A stretch of DNA of 43,697 nt from Gracilariopsis chorda. Lineage: Eukaryota; Rhodophyta; Florideophyceae; Gracilariales; Gracilariaceae. Positions 22,473-32,902 of the stretch are shown here, one piece after another; position 1 is the first letter of the stretch; each line of letters begins with the position of its first letter. A program made the translations under genes and the position numbers. The stretch covers positions 1 to 43,697 of the forward strand of contig NBIV01000393.1 of NCBI GenBank assembly GCA_003194525.1, given 5' to 3'. The notes under the pieces are model-generated. The model saw only the letters and a program-made list of their open reading frames with translations, had not been told where the DNA came from and did not search any database.

Positions 22473-25400
22473 CTGCTGGGGAAGGAGCCTATTCAGATTT
22501 TCTCCCATTCTCCAAAGATCCAAATCCTGTCATCGATCCCGGCTGTCCGAAAAGTGTTGGAGGGCTTGACGCTATAGCTCACCTTTGCGTTTCGTTAGGG
22601 GTGGAGCTCGTCCTTCAACAATTGGATTGCCAGCCCTTCCTCCATGGCTTTGGAGAGAACTGCGCTGACGCAAGGCCCACCTTCGCCAGGTGGATCCTTC
22701 GTGGTCAAGACGAGAACGACGTTTCATTCTCTATTCGCTTCTAAGTCGTAAAGGGCACTTGCCCCATTCTTCTTGGACTAGACGTTCTGTCTCATTGCGA
22801 CATACTTGGGAGCCTAAATAGAATCCAGGTCCCTGTCGATGTCCTCTCTAATGAGAGCCCTGTCATCCTGCCGACGTATTATAACTGAACAGACCTGTCG
22901 AAGGGCAAACATTTGCTGCTAGTACCATCCAGCAACGCTTCGGTCAAGTCGCTCCTATCCCGTACAAAGACCCCTTCTTCTCCGTAAAAGCTCATCGAAA
23001 ATGAACAACGTTTCGCTAAGCGTTTCCACCTGTACACCCACTTCCCTCCGAGGGACATGAAGAGAATCTGTAACAGGGCCGGTGTGCTTACCAGGACCCT
23101 CTAATCTCTATTAACCGACTCGTTCTCATCATGTCAACAATGTGCCTCGACGGGAAGGCTGCTTGCCTCTCGAAAGATATCCTTTGCTCGACTTTTGACG
23201 GCTTTCAACAGGCACGTACAAGTAGACTTCATTTTTATCGCCGAATTAGGGAACCTTCCCATCCTTCACATGAAGGATACCGCAACGGGCTTCTCTGCGG
23301 CGGCTCTATCGCTCTCGAGGACGATGAAGGAAGCTTTCAGAAACTTCGTCATGCACTGGATGTCGGTCAACGGCCCCCCAGCAGAGATATCCGGGGATCC
23401 CGAATTCTTCATAGATGAATTCGCCACCATGTGTGCGTCTCACTCCGTCAAGTACTCTGCAAGGCCAGCACGCCGTCACAACAAAACGGGAGTAGCCGAA
23501 TCCTCTCACGAGGCGATTCGATACCTCGCCCAGTGGCTCCTTAAGGACCGCAAGTTCGCTTCGTCTAACAGCTTGCCGGTGCATTCAGACTAGGAGATCT
23601 TGGCTCGCGCCGTTTTCTTGAAGAATACGCTGCTCTGCTCCAAATCCCTCTCTTGCTTTGGGCTGGCTCGGGGATACCGTCCAGCTCTCTCGGGCCTTGA
23701 TCAAATCCGCGTTAGCAAGGAGCTGTTAGAGGCGTATCACGAGAAGACCGCCCGCCACGCTCTTCAAACCTTCCTGCGTTCGAAGGATGTGAAAAGTCTC
23801 GACCGGACGTTGCTATCTCCTGGAACAGCCGTCTACTTCTTCAAGAAAGGAGCGAAACGAGACCAGTGGTACTCCGGATTCGTGAAGGAGGTGCACTTTC
23901 ACTATGCAATTGTGTCTACTACGAAGAACCTTAAAGGCTTCACCCACACTGTTGCATATGAAGACCTCCGCCTCAAGCCACGATCCAACTTCCTCCGTGA
24001 CATTGAAGAAATAAAACTCGCTTGGCATGAGTTCCCTAAGGAGGAACGGGAGCAACCTCCGCCCGAGTCTCCAACTTCACCTGCTCCAAACGACAGTTCA
24101 ACCAATGACCTCCTTCAAGTAAAGGAGGAGCCACCGAGCATCTTCGAACACGACGAACGTAGCCTTAACGATTTTGCCGAGTGGAACGACCATCATTCAA
24201 GCATGGCATATCTGACGCAAAACAAGCTCGTGCGCCCAGTCAACTGCCTGTCGAAAGACATTGGAGACTACGCTCTAATGAAGAGCCCTTTGCCACAAAC
24301 TGCTCAGCTAACGTCTGCCAAACAAACTATCCTCCGAGAGCTATACGAATGCCTAGGGAACGAGCCTCTTACTGAGCACAAGCTGCAATGTGCGCCCAGG
24401 TGGTTGCTCGACGAGGCTATCGAGAAGGAGAAGCAGTCCTACCGCTTGCGTAAGGCCTTCCAGCCTGTATCGATACGCTCTCTGCCGCCATCGGCAAACC
24501 TCATCTCGTCACACCACTTCTTTGTCATCAAGCATGACGGCGAGAGTAACACTCTCAAGCTCAAGTGCAGGCTTGTACCTCATGGCAACAAGGATAACCA
24601 GAAGCACGACCTTCGATCCGATTCTTCAACTGCGCAGTTCCCAACCATCCGTCTCCTACTTTGGCTCGCTTCAACCTTCCACTTCACACTAGCCTCGCTC
24701 GATGTTAAATCCGCGTACTTGCAAGCAGGCGAGCTCCACAGAGATGTATATGTCCCCCGCCAAGAGGTTGGACTCACTACACAGATGAAGTGTGGAAACT
24801 TCTGGCCCCGGCGTACGGACTAGTGGACTCCGGCCGCCTGTGGCAGCTCTGCGTTGAAGAATGGCTCCTTGAGCAAGGTTTCGCGTCCGTCCCGGGTGTT
24901 CCCCAAATCTTTCTCCTGTGGAAAGACTCCGAACTTCAGTTGATGCTCGCCAACGTTGTCGATGACATGATATTCGCCGGAAAGCCTTCGGCGCTCACCC
25001 ATTTCCGGGAAACAATAAGCGCTAAGTTCGACGTTGGAAGGTTTACCTCCGGGTCGGATATAGTCTTCAAACGAATGTTCATCCGCCAAAATTCCGACTT
25101 CTCCATAAGCGTGTCTATGGAAGAATTTGCGGACTCCATCAAGCCGATTGAGTTGACACACGCGCGTAAAAAGGAAAACGACGCCCAATGCACCAAGGAA
25201 GAACTACGCCACTTCCAAAGGTTGACAGGGAAGTTGAACTTCCTAGGGCATGGCATCCTTCATCGAGCATCCCTTGTTGCTAGCAAGATGCAACAGAACG
25301 TGTCACGCCTTCGTGTCTCACACATCCGCCAATTGAACTCTGCTCTAGTTCACGTGAAGTCTTTAAACCCCAAGCTCACCTTCCGCTCACTTAGCGAACC

Positions 25401-25959
25401 GTATACTCCCGGCCGAGTCCCGGTCACCATAGTCGCACTCAGCGATGCGTCAAGTAACACTGGCTCTTATGGGCAAACGGGCACACTATGCTGCCTGCTC
25501 TTCCATTCGGACGGAAATCTAGTCCAGCACTATGTAGATTGGCATAACTCGAAGCAGCAACGAGTTTTCTTCTCCTCTGCAGGAGCAGAGATTCTTGCTG
25601 CTGCTCACACAGCGGACAGGGCCATCCACCTAGCACAGGTACTCCCGTCTGTCAAGAGTTCGAACAGTGAAACCACTAGACCCATGCTGCAACTGTTGGT
25701 GGACTCGCACGGATTGTTCTCAACGACATCTACTCTCCACGAACAAAAGGATTATCGCTTGAGACCAACAGTCGCCCGCCTGCGATACTCGTTCGAATCG
25801 AACGAGATCAACAAGCTAAGTTGGATACCAGGTCCACTTAACCTTGCAGACGCGTTGACGAAAATCAATCCTCATGCGTTCAAGATGCTCAACAAATCTA
25901 TGAACGATGGTGCAATTCCCGATAGTTTGCTCAAGTTTATCGAGATCCCGCAAGTTTAA
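22473..25959 (+). pseudogene. pol: Copia pol: protease, integrase, RT, RNase H
   Basis: Protease: VIDPGCPKSVGG (catalytic DTG changed to DPG) and ILLGLDVLSHCD. Integrase: HLYTH...CQQC zinc site (about 23010-23150), then DFIFI, GDPEFF and TGVAESSHE as the D, D, E residues. RT: KCRLVPHG, LDVKSAYLQAGEL, LLAPAYGLVDSGRLW, and VVDD at 24955-24966 (usually YVDD). RNase H: VALSDASS, GAEILAAA, LLVDSHG, PLNLADALTK. Breaks: a frame change from gag at about 22440, TAA 22742-22744, a TGA near 22887, TAA 23102-23104, TAG 23591-23593, and a frameshift at about 24790-24820. Protease-integrase-RT order is diagnostic of Copia. TAA at 25957-25959 ends it, tail to tail with the antisense ORF. Confidence 0.9.
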
Positions 25960-26006
25960 AAGTCCTAAATGTTTCGTCACTGCAAGTTGTTGTAACCTCC
26001 CTCGCC

Positions 26007-27352
26007 TCACCCTACCTTTTGTGGTTTGCAATGACGACGTCTCGACGAACATCGGTTTCCTTCACTGGATCGATGCAGCTCTTCCACCTTGCGGAACTCC
26101 ATCACACTTTCAAATCCATCAGCACTACAAACACAGCATCTCAGTGCTTTCACGCTCAAGCTCATTGGAAACTGCTCGACAGAATCCAAAATCATGCGCA
26201 GCGTCGCGTCAATGCATACAACATGATCCACGTTTCGCGCGCGCAGCCTCACAAGAAAGACACCACTTGATTGAGCTACCAACCATTCAACCTTACCCTC
26301 ACAATGTTCAGCGCCAAAGCGGACACGATTTAAAATGACCCGCTTTGCGTGCGTGTTAGTCCATTGTGCAGCGCTTACAAAAGACAACATCGGTGGTAGA
26401 GCCTCTTTGAGCATCACTTCCATTGCGTACTCCTCGCTAATCACAAGCGCAATCGCGTTACTAAGTGACGCTTGTAAGCACAACACCTTTGTGTTGCAAA
26501 TTAGCATTCGATCCTCTTTCAGTAGAAATGGATCTGTGTCTGGAGTTGCAGCGCGAGCACCCGGACTCGACACACGCACAGGTACAAAGGGATGCTGCAA
26601 GCAATATTCATCCAAAGCATCAATTGCCCCAGGCACCGCTCGAGGAACAATCTGGTTCGCGTCGGTCAATGAGTCATACTGCAGCGAAAACTGTGTACCA
26701 CCTTTCCAGATCCCGGCCTGACCAAGTGCTTAGCACAAACCTGGCCCGTCCAGCGTGTGCAGCCGTACTTCATGCCAACCCCAATGCGGTTCGTCGTGAT
26801 TGTGTGCATAATACGCAGGGCCTTGAACGCAACGCACCCCTTGCGCCGATCGGAGAATACTGTCATGCGGAACAAAAACAACAGCGTCCACAATCCATTC
26901 TTCCCCACTAACCTCATCGTGGTACAAATCCAACGCAAGGCCGTTTCGTGATCTAAGGACGCATTTGGGCGTGCCACACTCCAGTTAAGTATGGCCCTCC
27001 CTGCTATTGTCAGCAGATTCGCTTGCCTCACAACCCGATGCCGACCGTCGACATGTTCCAGAAGGAATCGCACACGCCCAAGATCGTCACTCCTAGTGAT
27101 AGTCCATTCACAACCACCCTGTTCTGTTGACGAAGAGTCAAGAAGAAAAGTGGCGTTTATCCTTCTCTGAGCAACATATTTTTCTGCACGACGACGTACT
27201 ACGTCCCCCAAGTCCCCTACATCTACTCCTGCAAAACTTCTCTTTGGGCCACGAGCGACCGTCGCTAACTTCTTCTTCTTGAACTGATACAGACTTCCTC
27301 CATCAGGATCAATACGCGCGTCGAACTTCTCCACCAAACACTTCACCTGCAT
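26007..27352 (-). pseudogene. Antisense ORF of the Copia element (novel, peptidase-like?)
   Basis: About 450 codons on the strand opposite to pol, between pol and the 3' LTR. One frame runs 27352 to about 26935, then after a frameshift another runs to TGA at 26007-26009 with one TAG near 26729. Visible parts: basic stretch YQFKKKK; FAGVDVGDLGDVVRRRAEKY; GWHEVRLHTLDG; LCLQASLSNAIALV; and GVFLVRLRARNVDHVVCID followed by RMILDS. The spacing Cys (about 85 residues) His (13) Asp recalls papain-fold peptidases, but this is weak. I recognise no named family. The 5' end lies behind CTTTTCTTTTTTTG...GCAG, which reads like a splice acceptor, so a first exon may lie in 27660-27950. Confidence 0.65.
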
Positions 27353-27960
27353 CACGATCAAAAAAAGAAAAGAGGGTTAGCATTAAGCGCGCCTTCGAAC
27401 GCCCTCCAGAGCCCAGAGCAATCTGTAGATTGACGCGCTCTTTGCGAGGACGCTCTATCGACTATGGTCCCTCGGATACAGCGGAGTTGCAATGCTGAAA
27501 TGCTTCTGTCGCCGCCGGTGCGACCCCAAATATGCGAAAACCACGTCGCTTTCACCCCGATCCATAACGGTGCCACAGCTGTCAAACAACCGAACCACCT
27601 TCGTTCCTTGCAGAACCTTTACTGCTGCACAAAGCCTCCACCGCTTCCTGCACGGAGCCTACCTTCCCTCCCAACCCCAGCCCTTCTCGTGAAACATGTC
27701 GCCGTCCAACTTTCCCGACCCCCCCCCGGCCTCCCCGCCCCGCCGCCCTCCCCCACGCCCCCCAGGGCGTCCGAGCCGCACATTCTCCTTCTTCTGCGCT
27801 CGCCGCGTTGGGCTGCCGTCTGCAGCTCGCCTTTCCCCGCGCTTGCGCCTTTGTCGCAATGCAGCTGCCGTTTTTGCCCTCGCGCCGCCGCCATACGCGC
27901 TCGCGCCCAGCGCCACGCGCGCTTCCAGTGGTTTGTACTTCTCGTCTCCTACGGTTTGAC
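27353..27960 (-). other. 5' region of the Copia antisense gene, GC-rich, possible first exon
   Basis: Reading on -, a Gly/Arg-rich open stretch lies at about 27660-27950 (for example RRAQKKENVRLGRPGGRGGG, AT-hook-like). It ends at GGAAG followed by GTAGGC (27655-27660), a possible splice donor, and the acceptor at about 27350 would close an intron of about 300 bases. Which frame is used cannot be decided. The G/C runs (nine C's near 27719) make the frame unsafe. Confidence 0.35.
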
Positions 27961-27974
27961 GAGAACAGGGAGGG
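27961..27974 (+). promoter_or_regulatory. Polypurine tract of the Copia element
   Basis: GAGAACAGGGAGGG lies immediately before the TG of the 3' LTR. Confidence 0.8.
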
Positions 27975-28225
27975 TGTGACACATACACGTGTACACTGTC
28001 ATGCCAAGCCGCGACCCCGGCATCTCCTGCGCTCCTCCCGGCGCGGAGGTGCAAAGGAGCCTTTGAGGAGCGCGACCAAAAACAAATAAAGAAGCGCCAG
28101 CACGACGCTGGCGTGGGGAGCGGACAGCCAAGGGTAGACGGCGGAATTACGTCCCTCTCGGTCCCCCGCGTTTTTGCCTCTGACAATCCAACCCTCCGAA
28201 CTCAGCGATGTCTCAGCCTTCCATA
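27975..28225 (+). repeat. 3' LTR of the Copia element (251 bp)
   Basis: TGTGACAC...CTTCCATA. It differs from the 5' LTR by five transitions and one deleted base. Confidence 0.9.
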
Positions 28226-28230
28226 GTTCC
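28226..28230. repeat. Target-site duplication, right copy (GTTCC)
   Basis: Second copy of the five bases at 20925-20929. Confidence 0.9.
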
Positions 28231-28782
28231 CCCCCTTTTTTGTTGTTGGCCCTAAATGACATGGGCGAGAGGGTCAGTATGTATGAGATTTTATCTTATT
28301 TCAGAGCCACACCTTCTCTCCTGCTTCCACCACAAACGCACCTGCCACCGCCGAGCGCCCGCGCGAAGGAGAGAGACGTTCGCCTTCACTCGATTGTGGC
28401 CGCTCGGAGGCTGGCTCGTCGTCCTCGCCCCCCACTCCCGATTCCGCTCACTCATGCTGCGAGCGATGGGACTAAAAGCCACCGACTGCCTCCCTATGCA
28501 GCAGCCTATGCCCCAAACAGCGGTTACTACCCTTCACCGCCGCCACTGCCTCCCGCAGCGCCTCGTTGCCCCAGCCAGTTTGCTGCACTCCGCCCAGTCC
28601 CCAAACATTACCCTACTCATCTTTGCACCGCCACAGAGAATACTATTTTGGCAGGATGCAAGGAGAGACATTTACTTATCTAGACGGGTACCGACTAAAA
28701 ATAGAAGCACATGCAGTGGTGCAACGGTTTTCAAACCGCAACAGTTTGTCGCAAATACCACGCCGTTCAATATTCCGCACAC
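28231..28782 (+). other. GC-rich host DNA, possible proline-rich coding fragment
   Basis: Several frames are open, as expected from the GC content. The most protein-like ends with a stop at 28681-28683 and contains LPPYAAAYAPNSGYYPSPPP. A pyrimidine-rich stretch ending TTTCAG at 28304 could be a splice acceptor. Before the Copia insertion this DNA lay just upstream of topA, so it may be the divergent neighbour or its 5' region. No domain is recognised. Confidence 0.3.
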
Positions 28783-29205
28783 CTATAAATCAAAAATCTG
28801 GGCAATAATACTGTTGACCTTGGTATACTGGATTTCCACATTGGTCTCATTTTCAGATATGAAACGCAGTACTACCTCCAATGCCACTAGTAAACCGTTG
28901 CACCAACGAAACCCCCTTATGCTGGAAAGAATTCCATCGGTAGCATCTTTTGCAGTAGTTCCCCGAATGATGGGATGCGTGTCTTTGGATTTCGCAACCT
29001 CCATATCAATGAACAGGTAGTATGGAACAAAATGATGTGATGAACTAGAATCATCTGTCATCTTGCGAATTATAGAGTTTGCAACTGGCTGTGTCATTAT
29101 GTCGTTGTAACAAGAGTATTGAAGCTGATCAGTGACATCTAAGGTTATTATATAGACAAAAGATACACTAAGACGGACAGTGTCTTTGCCAAGCTGTTTT
29201 GTCAT
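28783..29205 (-). CDS. Hypothetical protein, 140 residues
   Basis: An ATG-started, uninterrupted frame of 140 codons with ordinary amino-acid content (FVPYYLFIDMEVAKSKD, GILSSIRGFRWCNGLL). There is one moderately hydrophobic helix near residue 110. No family is recognised. It could be a small gene or one exon of a larger one. Supported only by length, start and composition. Confidence 0.4.
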   Translation of the reverse strand: MTKQLGKDTVRLSVSFVYIITLDVTDQLQYSCYNDIMTQPVANSIIRKMTDDSSSSHHFVPYYLFIDMEVAKSKDTHPIIRGTTAKDATDGILSSIRGFRWCNGLLVALEVVLRFISENETNVEIQYTKVNSIIAQIFDL

Positions 29206-30044
29206 GGCAGGAAAGTTTCCCCTCGCAGATTGTCATGAGTTTTTACCTAGACCTAGTACGCTGAACTAGAGGATATTCTTATAGAACAATTGTCTATAAA
29301 AGGCCGAATTCGGTGGTCTCCAAGCACCCTCGGACCAGACCACTTTTCCTTCCTTTGGAAACCCCCACTTTCACTTAGAGCAGTCTGCACTTCCCTGACT
29401 CCAACAATACTCTACCCACATTTTCTTTAATAACTGTGCAGCTTGGTCTTCTGCACATATTGAGTGAATCGGATACCTCGGTCTGTTACCAGACCACCCT
29501 GCGTATTAGTTTGCTCCAAGCCACTCACTAGACCTAAGTTTTTGGTCGTGTGTGTTCAGTGAAGACGCTTGTATCCATATTGCGTTAAAAATAAGGTCTT
29601 GGTCGCGTATTTTTTGTCACTGTTGTTCTTCTCTACCTCTGGTAGTGTGCGATTTTCCTTTCTACGCTTTTATCATCATCTATTTCCGCCATGCCCTAGT
29701 TGAGGCCGTGCATTTCTTCTGCCTGCCAACGCAGTACTCACCTTTTTACTATTCCTTTTTGGGCTACTTTCTATTGGCATTGCACGACAGTGCTAGTACT
29801 CTCGAGCTACAAATATGTTTTCAAGCTACTCTCTGACAAAGAAGGGTACAAGAAGGGCTGTTGTCGTCAGGTGTCGTAAAATCGTGCAACATTACACTCA
29901 AAAAAGATCAATAAACGATCGCAATAGAAACAAACATAATAACCCAGTTTTATGGACCATTACGCACCAACTGCCCCACTTAGAAGTGTCTCCAAATTCT
30001 TTTTTGTGTTTTTGCGCTTGACGCGCTAACCACCTTCCTTAAAT
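29206..30044. other. Intergenic region before element 2
   Basis: No supportable gene. A TATAAAAGG box lies at 29295-29303 (+), with pairs of GGTCTG/CAGACC-type repeats around 29310-29510, which resembles an LTR promoter, but no second copy is in the window. A hydrophobic frame at 29552-29836 is probably chance. Confidence 0.4.
29295..29303 (+). promoter_or_regulatory. TATA-box candidate
   Basis: TATAAAAGG in AT-rich context. The gene it would serve is not identified. Confidence 0.3.
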
Positions 30045-30838
30045 TGTAGTGCAATGCCCGGAAGCGGGAGGGCACCGAAAGACGTTCGGGATCTTTCCTC
30101 GTTAGAGGTGAGCCCAGTTGGGTAGAGCCCTCCCAGGAGTGGCACGACTATGTCGGGTTGAAAGGCCGAGGCCACCCTTCGCGACTTGCGCAGGGAGGTT
30201 GAGACAAGAATCGGGTATCCGCAGGAGGGGTGTATGGGGGTGGTAGTCCTCTAGAGAGGTGAGGTTTCCACGTTAGTGGCACGCGCGAACACGAGCCGTG
30301 GGTAGCGGGAAAGCCACCCTGTAAAGGGAAAAATAAGGGGGAGCTGAGTCACGAGTGTCATGAAGAAAACTAACGGCAGTGCCAGTAAATAAACCTTATG
30401 CAAGGCGAACACCAAGAAAGCTGGAATAACAATCCAAATACTCGTGTCCTTTAGATAGGCAATGGTTAGACTTCCCGTATGCGACGGGGCTTCCCTCCAA
30501 AGAGGAGTAGAGAACACGCGAAGGCGGTGAGGTCTAGAGCCAATTCCCCAGGTTGGGGTCCCTTGTTGGGGCAGGTTTACTGGTGCGACAGCAACCCGCT
30601 GGCGCAGTAGGTACTAACCATCCCAGAAATGGGTGTAAAAATAATAAATAGAATTAACTAAACTACTCCACTTTGGTGGTTCATGCCCACTACTAGGGCC
30701 AACCGCTAATTGACTCTTCCGTGTCCCACGTTGCAAATCCACCATTAGTGGTCGTAGTTCATGCAATGACTACATTACCGAAACATTCGGGAAATCAACC
30801 AAGTACCAAGAAACCCTCTCTGTCGGCATTGCACTTCA
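30045..30838 (-). repeat. 3' LTR of element 2 (794 bp, B subfamily)
   Basis: On + it runs TGTAGTGCAATGCCC to GCATTGCACTTCA. It is alignable along its length to 40757-41563 but with many substitutions and indels. Many hairpin arms are kept where the loops have changed (see findings). Confidence 0.9.
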
Positions 30839-30852
30839 TATCCCCCTCCTTA
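30839..30852 (-). promoter_or_regulatory. Polypurine tract of element 2
   Basis: TATCCCCCTCCTTA on + is purine-rich on - and abuts the LTR inner edge. Confidence 0.75.
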
Positions 30853-30894
30853 GTCGGGAAAGCAACCGCAAACGCGGGCGAATCCCAGCGTAAA

Positions 30895-32715
30895 ATGGGT
30901 GATAAAAGTCCAAACCTCTCCCGGTCACCGGGTCAAGCCTCTGCCTCAGAGAAACAACCTCCTGCAAAAGCAGCGAACCAGCCTTCCACAAGTGCACGCT
31001 CCTCCTCTTCCTGCTCAACTCAGTCAGATCACGCCCTTTCGAAGGGGAATATGAACAACAACAACAACCAGCCTCCAAGACCGACTCCAGTCGGGAACTT
31101 CACAACCGGTTTCCGGTCGGTACCCTTGCCACAAGGGAGGCGAACTCCTGCACAGCCGACCAACATTGGCGCAGCGTCCCAGCATGGGTTCCAACTTCCA
31201 CCAGCGGTGGCTCCTTCCGGACTGATCCCAGCGGCGACTTGGCATTCTTATAACGCCCTTGTAGGGTTAGATCCGATGAATCGGAGTCACGCCTCTCGGC
31301 TCCGGCTTGCGCCGTGGTTCCATCCCATCGCCGCCCTCAACGAGGATTTAATTTCGGCCTACGCGGATGGTTCCGGTACTTTGCCTGGGGATCTACCCAG
31401 CCTCGTCACCTCGTCGTGGGACTGGCGGCATCGAATCGCCATCCCGCTGCACCATATCCGAAGAAACTCGGGAGAATCCGCGATTGCGGCTCATGCAGCG
31501 CTGGTGCGGATTGCATATCAACGGCAGAGGCGGGCGCCTTTCGAATTCCCGGTGCCTACCGGCTTTGGATTCGACGTCAGGCTATTCCGCACGCGCGGTG
31601 AAATTGGTTACGGCGAACGCCTGACCAGCCTCGAAACCCTCTCGTGGAGGAACTTTCCCGCTGCGCGGCAAGAAGCCCTGTGAACGACCCATACTTCGGG
31701 CTGAATTCCGGTACCTTTCCCGGCAGTCCCGGTCCAAGTTCCTCCAAAACTTCATTCGTTATGAACGTCACTGGCGATCCCGATTCAGGTACTTTGTCCA
31801 GTATCAAAACGTGGAGATTGAGCGGATTTCTCCGCCTCACCGACACGGTCGGTATGTCGCACTTCCCGAGTGGTGGAGGTTCCTTGAGGCCTGCCGGGGT
31901 TGCTACGTTGAACTCCCGCCAGCACTCACGTACCTCGGTTCCTTTTTGATTCAGGATCCCCGGTCGGGGGCTTCGGTCGGTAATCGTAACCGAGTGGGCT
32001 GCCCGCACTGCGGCGTATATCATCGCTGAGGTTTATGACCAGTATCGACTGTGTTTCATCCAACCACGTGTGCGGGCCACTATTCGCAATCTGGACCTCA
32101 GCGTCCCCTTGGGGGTATTGCAAATAATGACGAAGTACTCCAATTACTTGGTTTGATCGACAGTATTGACTGGCGTGAGGTCCTGCTGGAACAGAGCGGT
32201 CGGCTTGACGGCGGCGGTGGCGGTACCGGTGGTCCAGGTCTTGGTAGAAACACCGCCCTTGCGGGGGATTTCATCTACTTCGATCCCTGGGAGTTCGGGG
32301 AGATTTCCTCCGAGGAGGCGAGGGAACTCCGCGACGCACCGCGGCACGTGCCGGACGACCACCCGATTGAGTACGTCGATTCCGACGATTATTACCGCGC
32401 GTATAGCGGGGATGACCCGATGGTGGATAACGAACCAGAAGAGCCGGGGGACATGGAACTAGACGTTGCAGACATGGTCGTAGACGATCCCCCGAGGGGG
32501 TGCCTCCGGTTCCCAGTCCTCCGACGGCGAGCGCCGGGCTCTCACTCCCCAGCGGGGGTACAGTCAATGAAAGCGATATAATTGCCCGCTTCCTCCGCGG
32601 AGCGGGTTTAAGCACTGCCGAGGTTTCGGGTGACGTCACCGCGATGGCGGATGCCTTGGCGTACCGCCTTGCGGGTGGTCACGCCCCGCACGATGGGGAG
32701 GAGTCGAACCTCTAA
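30895..32715 (+). pseudogene. Antisense ORF of Gypsy element, copy B
   Basis: Starts with MGDKS at 30895, like the other copies, and is intact for about 260 codons to TGA at 31681-31683. That stop results from a 5-base deletion relative to copy C. Further frameshifts follow, but homology continues to TAA at 32713-32715 (ESDIIARFLRGAGLSTAEV then ALAYRLAGG). Compared with copy C, three blocks of 57 codons in all (HASRLRLAPWFHP; SWDWRHRIAIP to HH; YFDPWEF to DHP) have about 24 codons with silent changes and only 3 with replacements. Such a ratio indicates protein-level selection in the ancestry. The N-terminal 75 residues are Ser/Asn-rich and diverge more. Confidence 0.85.
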
Positions 32716-32902
32716 TCCAGTATCTTGGTCTCTTTCCCTGGCTTAGCCAGTAATGTAGCTTAGCATCACACAGGAGCGCGAGGCTCCTGAGTAAACTTTC
32801 CCGTTTAGAACGGCGTTTTCTCTTTCATTCCCGTCCTTGACGGAGTCCATACAAAAGGGGGTGTACTCCTTCTTTCCTACCTTCCCCGGCTTCGCGGCGT
32901 TT

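Larger units (their letters stand above)
20930..28225 (+). mobile_element. Ty1/Copia retrotransposon, full length, decayed
   Basis: 7.3 kb bounded by two LTRs of about 251 bp and a perfect GTTCC target duplication. Internal order: primer site complementary to initiator tRNA-Met anticodon arm, gag with zinc knuckle, protease, integrase, RT-RNase H (the Copia order, integrase before RT), then an ORF on the opposite strand ending 47 bases from the pol stop, then the polypurine tract and 3' LTR. The LTRs differ by five transitions and one indel, about 2%, so the insertion is fairly young although gag-pol already has several stops and frameshifts. It lies between topA and its original upstream DNA. 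Confidence 0.93.

Noticed and set aside
28277..28304. GTATGT...TTTCAG as a 28-base intron
   Set aside because: Perfect splice-like ends but too short for known nuclear introns of such hosts; only the acceptor is noted.
28256..29020. 254-codon frame on +
   Set aside because: Three frames are open together in the GC-rich part, and it continues without protein-like character over the better - strand ORF 28783-29205.
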